From: an uncultured Hungatella sp.
GTDB taxonomy: Bacteria > Bacillota > Clostridia > Lachnospirales > Lachnospiraceae
DNA length: 43,304 nt
NCBI GenBank assembly: GCA_910585435.1
Contig: CAJUEJ010000031.1
Span: forward strand, 1 to 43,304
Reading direction: 5' to 3'
The position numbers and the translations under genes are program-made. The notes under the pieces are model-generated. The model had not been told where the DNA came from and did not search any database. It saw only the letters and a program-made list of their open reading frames with translations. Below, piece by piece: positions 1 through 8,643 of this stretch (position 1 is its first letter; every line of letters begins with the position of its first letter).

Positions 1-2
1 AC

Positions 3-122
3 CGCTCTACAAAGATGTGGTACTGCCGCCTCTACGGCATCATGATGCTCCAACATCTTGATGCCTGGGAAATGCCATCAACCAGGGCATTTCAAGAATC
101 ATTATTAGGATTCACCGCCTAA
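3..122 (+). CDS. 3' end of an unidentified gene
   Basis: An open frame enters from the left edge and stops at TAA 120-122, giving 39 residues rich in Trp, Tyr, Met and Leu (WYCRLYGIMMLQHLDAWEM is visible). The composition is protein-like and resembles the helical C-terminal tail of some transposases, but I cannot name a family. The start lies outside the window. It could also be a chance frame, since it is short. Confidence 0.3.
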   Translation, partial: RSTKMWYCRLYGIMMLQHLDAWEMPSTRAFQESLLGFTA

Positions 123-235
123 TAATGATATCTTAAGCGATTCCATAAGATTTTTCAAGGCATAGTACCCGCTATGTCCAATGTTTATGTCCATTTTTCT
201 CAATTTTCTTTTCCTGCACGATATTCAGTTGTCAA

Positions 236-273
236 TTTTCGGTTAGAATCTCATTCATTGAGATTCCGAGAAG
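236..273. repeat. Imperfect palindrome with CTCGGAATCTC-type arms
   Basis: The arms TTTTCGG-(TTAG bulge)-AATCTCA and TTGAGATTCCGAGAAG face each other across a four- to five-base loop. The right arm read in reverse (CTTCTCGGAATCTCAA) shares the core CTCGGAATCTC with the larger palindromes at 23669-23740 and 25055-25221, so this may be a short member of the same family. No gene overlaps it. Confidence 0.5.
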
Positions 274-290
274 TTATAAAAACATTAAAA

Positions 291-330
291 TGGCAGGAAG
301 ATTCATCCCAAAGCTGATATCTTCCTGCCA
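291..330 (-). terminator. Hairpin, possible second terminator
   Basis: A perfect 12-base inverted repeat (TGGCAGGAAGAT at 291-302 and its complement at 319-330) encloses a 16-base loop. On the minus strand it is followed by TTTTAATGTTTT. It lies downstream of the XRE gene and of the stronger terminator at 374-395, and could also stop readthrough from the left. Confidence 0.45.
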
Positions 331-373
331 TTCATATTTAGAATATATGCTTAAAAATCAATAAAACTTAAAA

Positions 374-395
374 GGCCAGCCCCATAGGACTGACC
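374..395 (-). terminator. Intrinsic terminator of the XRE gene
   Basis: On the minus strand a nine-pair stem (two G-U pairs) with a four-base TATG loop is followed directly by TTTTAAGTTTT. It starts nine bases after the stop codon of the XRE gene, exactly where its terminator should be. Confidence 0.8.
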
Positions 396-404
396 CGTTT
401 TCAT

Positions 405-734
405 CTACAATTTATCAATTATCCCTGCCACTGCTTTCATCACGGTTAAATATTTCTCCATCTGTTTTTCATCTACTACCCGATGAATTTCATCCAAATG
501 AATGGCAAGTTCATCCCCTGAATCCCCAAATAAAAGAATATCCGCAGATATTTTCAGCCCTTTAGAAACCTTTGCCAGAGTCTCCACGCTCATCTTTTTA
601 TCGCCACGCTCTATATTTCCATAGTAAGCGGCCGTAATATCGCATTTTTCAGCAGCCGCTTCCTGGGTTAGGTTCTGCTTTTTACGTGCCTTTCGTATCC
701 TCTTCCCAAGCTCTACATAGTCTACATTTTGCAT
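405..734 (-). CDS. XRE-family helix-turn-helix regulator
   Basis: A 109-residue protein whose residues 8-66 form a classic XRE/Cro helix-turn-helix: LGKRIRKARKKQNLTQEAAA, then a recognition helix around TAAYYGNIERG, and the usual VETLAKVSKGLKISADILL tail. The remaining 40 residues are helical and may mediate dimerisation. I chose ATG 734 because AGGAGGGG lies eight bases upstream; a GTG one codon earlier is also possible. It has its own terminator and is divergent from the YARHG/MORN gene, so it may regulate that gene or itself, but no operator is proven. DNA-binding repressor is the likely role; the signal it senses is unknown. Confidence 0.85.
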   Translation of the reverse strand: MQNVDYVELGKRIRKARKKQNLTQEAAAEKCDITAAYYGNIERGDKKMSVETLAKVSKGLKISADILLFGDSGDELAIHLDEIHRVVDEKQMEKYLTVMKAVAGIIDKL

Positions 735-815
735 CACAGGCCCCTCCTATCTTTATTTTATAGACAATTATCAAATTACTGAATTTACTACAAGGATTAA
801 AATTATTAATAAATA

Positions 816-844
816 TTGCCTATAAGCATTATTTATGCTATAAT
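816..844 (+). promoter_or_regulatory. Sigma-A promoter of the YARHG/MORN gene
   Basis: TTGCCT (816-821), a 17-base spacer and TATAAT (839-844) with an extended TG (836-837) form a near-consensus promoter. Transcription should start near 851, leaving about 60 bases of leader before ATG 910. Confidence 0.75.
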
Positions 845-909
845 TCTTTCATTAAAAACCAACAGCACCTCACAAATATTTTATAAAATGCAGAAAGGAA
901 TGCCTGACT

Positions 910-2394
910 ATGAAAGTAAAAAAACTATTCTTTGCTATAATAGCAGGAAGCTGTCTCATTACAGACAGTGCGTTCGCAGCGGAGTTAACACATATTCAAT
1001 ATGTTCGAATCCCCCCTGTGATTTCATGTACTCCCGCTTATTACAATGATGACAGTGACACGATGAGAGAACCCTATATTCTGATTGAAAACAGCAGTAC
1101 TGACTATTTAACAGATACCGATATTGACTGGATGACTCCAACACAGCTGCGATATGCGAAAAATGAAATCTATGCCAGACACGGCAGAAAATTTAAGGAT
1201 AAAGAATTACAGGAGTGGTTTGATTCCCAAGAATGGTATGACGGATACATTGAGCCGGAAGATTTTGATGAAAGCGTTTTTTCAGAAATAGAAAAAGAAA
1301 ATATCCTGACAATTCAGCATCAGCTGGACACGGCCAGCCAGTATCCTAAGACTTCTGATAAGTCTAAAACATCCGAAAGCAGCACATCAGAGCGTAAACC
1401 GGAAAAACAGAAGGTATCCAAATCATCCGGCAGTAAATCGGTCTCTCAAAAAAATAAAAAAGAAATACTTCCGTCTGTCTATACTATGTTTAATTGTCAG
1501 TATCCAAACGATTTCTCGACTGAACGAAACAAGGTACTGAAAAAGGTACAAGAGTTAAATAATAAGATTATAAATGAAAATACCATTAATGTTGAAGTAA
1601 AGAAAGATATTGAATTCAAACAGACTTTGGATGTAAGCACTTATAAATATTTCGGAAGCATAAAAAACGGAAGGCCTGACGGTTTGGGAGTAATTTTACT
1701 GCCGGCAGATATTGTTAACAGCCCTCAATCCTACGAATTACCTAATTGCTATCTTCCGGTTCTTGCCGGCACTTTTAAAGATGGAAAATTAAATGGTTAT
1801 GGTATGGAGATTGGTTTTAATGGAATCGATATGGAAGGAATCTATAAGGACGGAGCGCTGAATGGAGATGGTATTATCTACAATAATGATGAAATCGCAA
1901 TAACAAATTTTGACATATTGGAGGATTCAAACACATTCAATTCAATACGCGAAGAATACTGTCTTAAAAAATATGAGCTGTCATTGTCTTCGATTGATGA
2001 CAATGCCTTTGATTATATTGCCACATATGAAGGGGGAAATGGTTTAGTAATTACCGATTATCCTGTGATACAGCCTAATGTATTTTCTCAGGGAGAATTT
2101 AGTAAAGGAAAAGCCAATGGAAGTCAGAAGGTTTACCATCCTAACTACAAGATGAACCAATCAACAAAATTATATGAATTAATTAACAAAAATTCTGTCT
2201 ATGGACCGATTTATTATGACGGCAATACAAAAAATGATTCGAAAAGCGGAAAGGGTACTACATACTATCCCAATGGCAAAATCCAGTATCAAGGGGAATT
2301 TAAAAACAATAAATACCACGGGAAAGGGACTTTGTATAATGAAGACGGCTCTGTAAAATACAACGGGAAATTTAAAAACGGGAATATTCAATAA
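910..2394 (+). CDS. Secreted YARHG-domain and MORN-repeat protein
   Basis: 494 residues. An N-terminal signal peptide (KKLFFAIIAGSCLITDSAFA, residues 4-23) has a plausible AFA cleavage site, so the protein is exported. Residues about 72-137 form a YARHG domain (YARHGRKF at 88-95, then WF and WYDGY), a small extracellular module common in Firmicutes. A Ser/Lys-rich linker (141-190) follows. The C-terminal half has scattered MORN-like repeats (GTFKDGKLNGYG, GIYKDGALNGDG, GEFKNNKYHGKGTLY, GKFKNG), which usually act as beta-hairpin scaffolds. AGAAAGGA lies just upstream of the ATG. A 58-residue membrane protein follows 26 bases later and is probably co-transcribed. The molecular function is unknown; a cell-surface binding or structural role is inferred. 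Confidence 0.85.
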   Translation: MKVKKLFFAIIAGSCLITDSAFAAELTHIQYVRIPPVISCTPAYYNDDSDTMREPYILIENSSTDYLTDTDIDWMTPTQLRYAKNEIYARHGRKFKDKELQEWFDSQEWYDGYIEPEDFDESVFSEIEKENILTIQHQLDTASQYPKTSDKSKTSESSTSERKPEKQKVSKSSGSKSVSQKNKKEILPSVYTMFNCQYPNDFSTERNKVLKKVQELNNKIINENTINVEVKKDIEFKQTLDVSTYKYFGSIKNGRPDGLGVILLPADIVNSPQSYELPNCYLPVLAGTFKDGKLNGYGMEIGFNGIDMEGIYKDGALNGDGIIYNNDEIAITNFDILEDSNTFNSIREEYCLKKYELSLSSIDDNAFDYIATYEGGNGLVITDYPVIQPNVFSQGEFSKGKANGSQKVYHPNYKMNQSTKLYELINKNSVYGPIYYDGNTKNDSKSGKGTTYYPNGKIQYQGEFKNNKYHGKGTLYNEDGSVKYNGKFKNGNIQ

Positions 2395-2420
2395 AACACA
2401 TATTTAAGGGGAGGTATATT

Positions 2421-2597
2421 ATGGCATTGATTATCTATTTGCTTTTAGGTTATTGGGCAGTTGGAAAGACCATCTGGGCAAACAAAGTTATGATTGGAAC
2501 AGGGAGTGCATTGCTCTTTAACAGAGTATTTTATGCTTTATTTCTTGGATGGTTACTAATTCCATGGGCAATTATTAAACTGATTTTTCATCATTAA
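2421..2597 (+). CDS. Small membrane protein, 58 residues
   Basis: ATG 2421 is preceded by AAGGGGAGG, an excellent ribosome site, and the frame runs to TAA 2595-2597. The protein has two hydrophobic segments, residues 2-14 (ALIIYLLLGYWAV) and 30-56 (ALLFNRVFYALFLGWLLIPW onward), separated by a short basic stretch, so it should sit in the membrane. It starts 26 bases after the YARHG/MORN stop and is likely its operon partner, perhaps an anchor or export partner (inference). I do not recognise a family. Confidence 0.7.
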   Translation: MALIIYLLLGYWAVGKTIWANKVMIGTGSALLFNRVFYALFLGWLLIPWAIIKLIFHH

Positions 2598-2970
2598 AAC
2601 AATAACTGAAATATTTTTTTGAATCCACAGGTACCGCACGGTGCCTGTTAATCATGTTAACGGGAATATTATTGAATATACTTCTTCGTATATATTCGCT
2701 TCTGCTCAAACCGGATTGTCCGGATTTAATATCCAATTCATTGAATTCACTTTCAGAAAGTTTTATCTACTTTATTTTAATGTAAAAACAGCCGTATTTT
2801 TTTATAATAAACCACCCATGCCGCTTTCTCGACACCACTATGAATAAAAGTGGGTTTACTATGAACCTTCCAGGGATGCACATGGAATGCAAAAACGGCA
2901 TTCCGGCGCATCGTACATTCAACGTAACAGGTGTACAGACCTACTGTAAGGATTCGTAATAAAAAAATGC
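2598..2970. other. Gene-free gap with a row of short hairpins
   Basis: No convincing gene. The frame at 2641-2847 has no ribosome site and no protein-like composition. The gap holds several small inverted repeats: CAGGTACC/GGTGCCTG near 2629-2648, GTTAA/TTAAC near 2647-2661, GAATATA/TATATTC (2674-2697), and GGAATGC/GCATTCC (2884-2904). A GAATCC/GGATTC pair sits near the two ends. It may be a degraded palindromic element. Confidence 0.4.
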
Positions 2971-2998
2971 AGAGCCATCAAATAAATCTGACAGCTCC
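2961..2998 (-). terminator. Intrinsic terminator after the DUF1703 pseudogene
   Basis: On the minus strand a ten-pair stem (three G-U pairs, arms 2989-2998 and 2971-2980) with an eight-base loop is followed by seven T residues within a few bases. It lies ten bases beyond the stop of the minus-strand pseudogene. Confidence 0.7.
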
Positions 2999-3007
2999 AC
3001 ACTGATT

Positions 3008-4323
3008 TTATCCTATCAACACACGTTTTCCAGAGAATGCGAACCCGTATTTTCGTATCTTCTCTCTTGGAACCCCCTTCTCCACAAGCATTGCCTCATA
3101 TTTCTGCCTGTCAATCTGGGCCAATGCCTCTTTCACCGTGTCAGACAGCTCTTTTTCATCCTCCGCATCCTGCACCTTGAATTCCAGGATGATGCCGTCG
3201 TCCTCCGTCCTTCTTGGCTCCAGCATCACATCATATCTTCCAAAACCGCTTTCCCGGTTGGAGGTCAGAATATATCTGCCGGAAAGCTCCACCATCAGTC
3301 CCAGAACAAAACCGTGGTAGAAGCAGACATTTCCTTCACGGATTAATTTTCCAACCAGGCTGTTAGAGCTGGAATTGGCCCAGTAAGGCGCCACTTTTCC
3401 TTTATCCAGATAGTTTAAGATAGACCAGGGATTATAGATATCCTTATGGCTTCCGAACGTAAAGCCGTCATACCACCTTTTTACCTCTTCCTTTCCCTCT
3501 GACCTGCCATATTCATCCAGAGCCTGAAAGACCTCTTTCTCCGTAAATCCAAAGCAGTCCGCATATTTCTCCGAAGTTGTTGTCACCACCTCCAGATTAT
3601 TTAAGTCAGAAAAAATGGACTCCCTGCTCACTCTGGTTATGCCTGTCATAACTGCACGTTCCAGGTAGGGATTGGTCTTAAATGTGGCATTAAACATGCT
3701 TCTGGTAAAGGCCACCATCTCGTCCCAATATCCGTTTACATAGGCCTCCTGCATAGGTGTATCATACTCGTCCAGGAGAATAATAACCTTTTTACCGTAA
3801 TAACGCAGCAGATAGCCAGCCAGTGCTTTTATGGCACCTGATACCTGATAGTCCTCCATCTGAACGGAAATGCTCTGAAAATCCTTTTTCTCACTTTCGC
3901 TTAATAATTCCCCGTCTAAAAGAAAACGGTATTGTCCGTATAATTCCTTTACAATGCTGCATATTTTTTTCTGGCCTGCAAAAAAGAGTTTTCCTTCACA
4001 TCTGCAAAGCTGATAAAAAGCACCGGATATGTCCCCTGAAGTTTTCTGAACTTCTCACTGTCCCATATTCTCAGCCCCTCAAATAAATCTCCTCTTCCTG
4101 CGTACCTGACGGAAAAGAACTTCTCCGTCATATTCATCGTCAAAGTTTTTCCAAAGCGTCTGGGACGGGCTATGAGTGTTACTGTGTCCATATTTTCCCA
4201 CCACTCTTTAATAAATCCGGTCTTATCAATATAAAAGCAATTTTTCTTCCGTATAGTTTCAAAATCCTGATTTCCTATCCCTACAGTCCGTACACCCACT
4301 GATTTCCACTCCTTTCTTCCCAT
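3008..4323 (-). pseudogene. Broken AAA-ATPase-like / PD-(D/E)XK (DUF1703) gene
   Basis: This is a damaged second copy of the gene at 4399-6126. The first part (4323-3949) encodes the N-terminus with IDKTGFIKEWW and the P-loop variant RPRRFGKT, then shifts frame at a run of seven A on the coding strand (plus 3964-3970). One extra A would restore the frame ARKKICSIVKELYGQYRFLL and join it to the second part (3859-3008), which keeps VIILLDEYD and the nuclease-like ending. A second lesion is an in-frame loss of about 130 residues between GKLIREGN and FYHGFVLGL. The middle is almost identical at DNA level to the intact neighbour, pointing to recent duplication or gene conversion. A sequencing error in the homopolymer could explain the frameshift but not the deletion. 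Confidence 0.85.
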
Positions 4324-4398
4324 AGCCTGCCATCAACCTACTGCTTTTTTCCGGACAAAATCTCTTTGATGTGTTAAGAAGCCGTAACAGCCGGAGAT

Positions 4399-6126
4399 TC
4401 ATGAAAGCGGTCCTCTATCTATCAGCACTTGTTTTCCTGAAAATGCAAATCCGTATTTTCTGATTTTTTCCTTCGGAACCCCTTTGGCAATCAGAGCATC
4501 CTCGTACTTTTTCTCCTCAATCTGTTTCAAGGCCCGCGCTACCGTATCCGCCAAATCTTTTTCTTTCCCAGGCTGGAATACTTTAAACTCCAGAATAATT
4601 CCGTCGTCCTCCGGCCGCAGCGGTTCCAGCATCACATCATATCTTCCAAAACCGCTTTCCCGGTTGGAAGTCAGTACATATCTTCCTGCCAGCTCTATCA
4701 TCAGTCCTAAAACAAATCCATGATAGAAACGTTCAGGCTCTGATTTTGACGGATTCTTTCCCGTATCAAAAGAACTGAAGGTTAATTCGCTGACTCGATT
4801 CATATAATCGTTCATTGCATCCATATCTCCCAGAAGCAATGCCTTAATAAAATCATTGTATACATCATCAGACTCTGCAAACCAGTCATGGACCATATTC
4901 TCAAACATAAGATGCACTTCCCGGTTCGTCAAAGCCAGCGTATAGTACCACCGCCCGGTACTTTCCTCAACCTGGCACTCCACTACTTTCAAATATCCGC
5001 TTGCCAGCAAAAGACTCCAGATGGCATTGCGCTTTTTCGACAGCTGGTTGTAGACAATCTGTTCATCGATTTCTTCTGCCTCCAGGTTTTTCCCCTGCAT
5101 CAGCTGTTCAAAGGCCTGCTTTACATTTTTATTTCCTTCACGGATTAATTTTCCAACCAGGCTGTTAGAGCTGGAATTGGCCCAGTAAGGCGCCACTTTT
5201 CCTTTATCCAGATAGTTTAAGATAGACCAGGGATTATAGATATCCTTATGGCTTCCGAACGTAAAGCCGTCATACCACCTTTTTACCTCTTCCTTTCCCT
5301 CTGACCTGCCATATTCATCCAGAGCCTGAAAGACCTCTTTCTCCGTAAATCCAAAGCAGTCCGCATATTTCTCCGAAGTTGTTGTCACCACCTCCAGATT
5401 ATTTAAGTCAGAAAAAATGGATTCCCTGCTCACTCTGGTTATGCCTGTCATAATTGCACGTTCCAGGTAGGGATTGGTCTTAAATGCAGCATTAAACATA
5501 CTTCTGGTAAAAGCCACCAATTCTTCCCAGTATCCGTTTACATAAGCCTCCTGCATAGGCGTATCATACTCATCCAGAAGAATAATAACCTTTTCACCGT
5601 AATATTTCGACAGGATAAGGGAGAGCTGATGAATCGCCATGGTGGCTGCCGTATCATCCATATTCTCTGATACTGATTCAAAAAAGCTTCTTTCCCTCTC
5701 ACTCATTGCATCACTATCCAGCAAATATTCATATTCCAAATACAAATTCGATAATGTCTGGCAGATTTTCCTTCGTGCTGTCCCATAATCGGTTTCCTTA
5801 ATATTGGCAAAGGATAAACTAATCACCGGATATGTCCCCTGAAGTTTTCTGAATTTCTCACTGTCCCATATTCTCAACCCTTCAAATAAATCTCCTCTTC
5901 CTGCGTACCTGACGGAAAAGAACTTTTCCGTCATATTCATCGTCAAAGTTTTTCCAAAGCGTCTGGGACGGGCTATAAGTGTTACTGTGTCCATATTTTC
6001 CCACCACTCTTTAATAAATCCGGTCTTATCAATATAAAAGCAATCTTTCTTCCGTATTGTTTCAAAATCCTGATTTCCTATCCCTACAGTCCGTACAGCC
6101 ACTGATTTCCACTCCTTTCTTCCCAC
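4399..6126 (-). CDS. AAA-ATPase-like / PD-(D/E)XK nuclease-like protein (DUF1703)
   Basis: About 575 residues. N-terminal AAA-ATPase-like domain: FYIDKTGFIKEWWE, Walker A variant RPRRFGKTLT, Walker B VIILLDEYDTPMQ, then ITRVSRESIFSDLNNLEV and the WYDGFTFG motif. C-terminal PD-(D/E)XK-like fold: GRYDVMLEP followed by GIILEFKV, where D and E-x-K are the expected nuclease residues. The family is abundant in gut Clostridia and Bacteroidetes, often in many copies; its biological role is unsettled (mobile or defence-linked has been suggested). I prefer GTG 6126, with AGAGG five bases upstream, because it aligns with the ATG of the broken copy; a TTG at 6159 would add eleven residues but has no good ribosome site. 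Confidence 0.85.
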   Translation of the reverse strand: MGRKEWKSVAVRTVGIGNQDFETIRKKDCFYIDKTGFIKEWWENMDTVTLIARPRRFGKTLTMNMTEKFFSVRYAGRGDLFEGLRIWDSEKFRKLQGTYPVISLSFANIKETDYGTARRKICQTLSNLYLEYEYLLDSDAMSERERSFFESVSENMDDTAATMAIHQLSLILSKYYGEKVIILLDEYDTPMQEAYVNGYWEELVAFTRSMFNAAFKTNPYLERAIMTGITRVSRESIFSDLNNLEVVTTTSEKYADCFGFTEKEVFQALDEYGRSEGKEEVKRWYDGFTFGSHKDIYNPWSILNYLDKGKVAPYWANSSSNSLVGKLIREGNKNVKQAFEQLMQGKNLEAEEIDEQIVYNQLSKKRNAIWSLLLASGYLKVVECQVEESTGRWYYTLALTNREVHLMFENMVHDWFAESDDVYNDFIKALLLGDMDAMNDYMNRVSELTFSSFDTGKNPSKSEPERFYHGFVLGLMIELAGRYVLTSNRESGFGRYDVMLEPLRPEDDGIILEFKVFQPGKEKDLADTVARALKQIEEKKYEDALIAKGVPKEKIRKYGFAFSGKQVLIDRGPLS

Positions 6127-6258
6127 AGCTGCCTCTGTTTTCCACGCTTCACTTTCCAATACATGTTTTGCTTATCTTCAGTATAACGAATTCTGTAAAA
6201 AAACGCAAACCTTTAAATTTTTTGTTCCATCCAAAACAGCATGCACAGCAATAAATGC

Positions 6259-6287
6259 TTTACACAAAAAATTCCCTTTGATATAAT
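6259..6287 (+). promoter_or_regulatory. Sigma-A promoter of the 63-residue gene
   Basis: TTTACA (6259-6264), exactly 17 bases, then TATAAT (6282-6287). The transcript should start near 6294, about 43 bases before ATG 6337. This is one of the best promoters in the window. Confidence 0.8.
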
Positions 6288-6336
6288 AAATATATCAAAA
6301 ACGTAACAATCGTACTCTTTTTTAGGAGATAAAAGC

Positions 6337-6528
6337 ATGTCCAGTCCTCTTAAAGCAGCAAAAGATGCCATCGAACAATTCCAGAAGGTTCAGAAACATA
6401 TGTTAATTGCAAAAAAAGAAAATGCTACCGAAACCTATGCCAGTTTAAAAGATGACTACTTATCTCTAAAAGCAATCCTGAATCTTGCAGGCATAAATCT
6501 GACAGATATTGACAAGATAAAAGAGTAG
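6337..6528 (+). CDS. Small helical protein, 63 residues
   Basis: A strong promoter and TAGGAGAT ten bases before the ATG show that this short frame is a real gene. The product is soluble, charged and almost entirely helical (LKAAKDAIEQFQKVQKHMLI, then a second helix ending in LAGINLTDIDKIKE). No family is recognised. The fragment that follows at 6529 is unrelated and truncated, so the small gene may once have led a longer transcript. A regulatory or adaptor role is possible but unsupported. Confidence 0.6.
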   Translation: MSSPLKAAKDAIEQFQKVQKHMLIAKKENATETYASLKDDYLSLKAILNLAGINLTDIDKIKE

Positions 6529-6816
6529 TATCCTTTGTTCCATCCCATCCAGAAAGGCATAGACTATGTAAACTCCCATTCCGCTGAGGAGATTGCCAAG
6601 GTCATCCAGCCCCAGTTCAAGGAAACGCCTCTGGAGAATATTACCAAAATTGTAGAGCGGTATAAAGCCCAGGATACCTGGAAGGAAGATACGGTTTTTG
6701 AGAAAGAAAGCTTTGAGCTTCTCCAGAACATCCTGGAGGAAGCCGGAGAGCTTCCCGCCCGTGTTCCTTACGAGGATTTGGTAACCACGGAGTTCTCTGA
6801 AAAGGCAGCCAAATAG
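6529..6816 (+). pseudogene. 3' remnant of an ABC substrate-binding protein gene (NitT/TauT/SsuA type)
   Basis: The frame reads YPLFHPIQKGIDYVNSHSAE onward, matching the C-terminal end of NMT1/SsuA-like periplasmic binding lipoproteins: the GIDYVN-S-xxE-IAKVI helix, KIVERYKAQDTWKED and the terminal EEAGELPARVPYEDLVTTEF. A full protein would be about 330 residues; only about 95 remain, without signal peptide, ligand-binding lobe or credible start (TTG 6535 at best). It is directly abutted by the stop codon of the 63-residue gene, so a deletion seems to have removed the rest. Not expected to function. Confidence 0.75.
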
Positions 6817-6879
6817 AAAAAAATGCCAGAATCTTTCTGCTGCCAATGCTGCGAAAGATTCTGGCATAAATTTGTTTTC
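6817..6879. terminator. Bidirectional intrinsic terminator
   Basis: A perfect 15-base inverted repeat (6823-6837 with 6853-6867) is flanked by AAAAAAA on the left, giving a T run for the minus-strand carboxypeptidase gene, and by AAATTTGTTTT on the right for the plus-strand remnant. It sits between convergent genes. Confidence 0.85.
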
Positions 6880-6886
6880 TCTGCTG

Positions 6887-8347
6887 CTAATCTTCTCTAC
6901 TCTCTTTTTCTCCATCTGTCCGGCTGTCTTTCCCTGTCATGTCGTACCATATTCTCAGCATCTTCTTAAAATAATCCCTGTAAGAAGCTGCCTCCATGCT
7001 TCCGGCTGTCACTACGGAAATCTCTCCTATCTTCTCCCCGTTCAGCCAATACTCCAAAATTCCTGCCTTCTGTCCCAGTTCCACCGGCGCTGTCAGAGAA
7101 GGCTCCAATACCAGATTTCTCTCTACCTTGGAAAAATCCTCCCCCTTTAGTCCCAGGTAAGAAAAGACTCCTGCATATTGAAGCGGCACCTGTTCTTCCA
7201 CGCCATTATCTACTGTCATCATAGGAAGGATCGGCGGTTCCTTATCCTCATAGACTCTGCAGTTGGCATATCCGTAATTTAAAAGGGTATTTGCATCCGC
7301 AAACCGCACTCTGTAGTCAGGGGCTGCCATAACAGCCGCAATCAGACGGACTCCGTCTTTTTCTGCCGTGGCAGACAGGCAGTACTTGGCGATAGAGGTA
7401 GATCCTGTCTTCAAGCCGGTAACCGTATAATTAGTAGCCATTTTCAAAAGCTTATTGGTATTTGCCAGCCCGAATTCCTTAGTTCCCTGTTTCGTCACAT
7501 GGGTGATGGTGTCCATCCATATAGTAGAATAATTATGTATCTGAGGATAATGGTTTATCAGCTCTCTGGACATAATGGCAATGTCTCTGGCAGAGGTCAC
7601 ATGTGACGGTGATTCTGTCAGTCCGCAGCAATCCTCAAAATGAGTATTGGTCATCCCCAGTCCCTGGGCCCTCTGATTCATCATATCCACAAATGTTTTC
7701 TCATCCCCGGCAATATATTCTGCCATGGCAACACTGGCATCGTTTCCGGAAGCCACTACAATACATTTAATCAGTGTCTCCACCGTCTGTACCTCTCCCT
7801 CCTCCAAAAATACCTGGGAGCCCCCCATGGACTTTGCGTAGGCACTGGTCGTTACCTGATCCGTCATCTGTATCTTCCCGCTTTCCAGCGCATCAAAAAT
7901 CAGAATCAATGTCATAATCTTAGTAATACTGGCCGGACTTCTCTTTTCATCCCCATTCTTCTCATAAATAACCTGGCCTGTAGATGCCTCCATTAAAATC
8001 GCTGACGGAGAAGAGATTTCAGGGCCGGCTGTCTGTCCTGCAGCCTGGGAGACAGTTCCCTGCGGAGTAGTCTCCTGGCCTGTGGCCTGCCCTGCCGCCT
8101 GGTTTTCGGTTCCCTGCGTCCCGTTCCCCTGACTCTCCGTTTCCAGCTCGGTCCCTGCCCTGGCTGCCGCTTCCACCACACCGCCGTCGGCCTGGATGAC
8201 AGGTTCCGTATACCGAATGAATTCTTTATAGCCAGGTTCTGCCCGGAAACCGGTCTGCGCACCGGAATTTACAGGAAACAAGGCCATCATCCCTAAAGAA
8301 CATGCGGCGGCCCACGCGGCCATTCTGCCTTTTACATTTCTCATCAT
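6887..8347 (-). CDS. Serine-type D-Ala-D-Ala carboxypeptidase (peptidase S11)
   Basis: About 486 residues. It trims the terminal D-alanine from peptidoglycan stem peptides at the outer membrane face. All three penicillin-binding motifs are visible: SxxK as PASITK, SxN as SGN (ASGNDASVAMAEY), and KTG in TGLKTGSTSIAKYCL. The N-terminus is a signal peptide (AAWAAACSLGMMALFPVNSGAQ). A low-complexity Gln/Gly/Thr linker of about 50 residues precedes the catalytic domain, which is unusual in length and may span the wall. The end matches the PBP5 C-terminal beta domain. GGAGG lies four to seven bases before ATG 8347/8344; a start 9 codons earlier lacks this site. Which DacA/DacF class it belongs to is not clear. 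Confidence 0.9.
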   Translation of the reverse strand: MMRNVKGRMAAWAAACSLGMMALFPVNSGAQTGFRAEPGYKEFIRYTEPVIQADGGVVEAAARAGTELETESQGNGTQGTENQAAGQATGQETTPQGTVSQAAGQTAGPEISSPSAILMEASTGQVIYEKNGDEKRSPASITKIMTLILIFDALESGKIQMTDQVTTSAYAKSMGGSQVFLEEGEVQTVETLIKCIVVASGNDASVAMAEYIAGDEKTFVDMMNQRAQGLGMTNTHFEDCCGLTESPSHVTSARDIAIMSRELINHYPQIHNYSTIWMDTITHVTKQGTKEFGLANTNKLLKMATNYTVTGLKTGSTSIAKYCLSATAEKDGVRLIAAVMAAPDYRVRFADANTLLNYGYANCRVYEDKEPPILPMMTVDNGVEEQVPLQYAGVFSYLGLKGEDFSKVERNLVLEPSLTAPVELGQKAGILEYWLNGEKIGEISVVTAGSMEAASYRDYFKKMLRIWYDMTGKDSRTDGEKESRED

Positions 8348-8643
8348 CTTTCCTCCATTCTGTGCATGTTTCACAGCATATCATACCCTTTGGGTACAAA
8401 CAGGTATGGGTGAAATGTTTCTCTTCCACCCTTTCCTCCAAATCCAATTCTCATACTAATGTATGGTCAATCCTCTCCTTTATATTCCATCACGGAATAA
8501 AACCTTAAGAAATATTAAGGGAAAGGACATATAGAGTATCAGAAAATTATGATAGTATAAACTATACATAACAATCAGCTTCACAGGCATATTTTCAGCC
8601 TGCCCCAAACAGGCATCATGCAAAACAGAAAGGAATTTACTGA
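8348..8643. other. Divergent intergenic region, no gene seen
   Basis: About 295 bases between the divergent carboxypeptidase and lipoprotein genes. It should contain both promoters but I see no near-consensus pair. A short CCTTAA/TTAAGG inverted repeat lies near 8502-8519 and a GTATA/TATAC repeat near 8555-8567; either could be an operator. Confidence 0.35.

Noticed and set aside
2641..2847. Plus-strand 68-codon frame
   Set aside because: No ribosome site, GTG start and no protein-like pattern.
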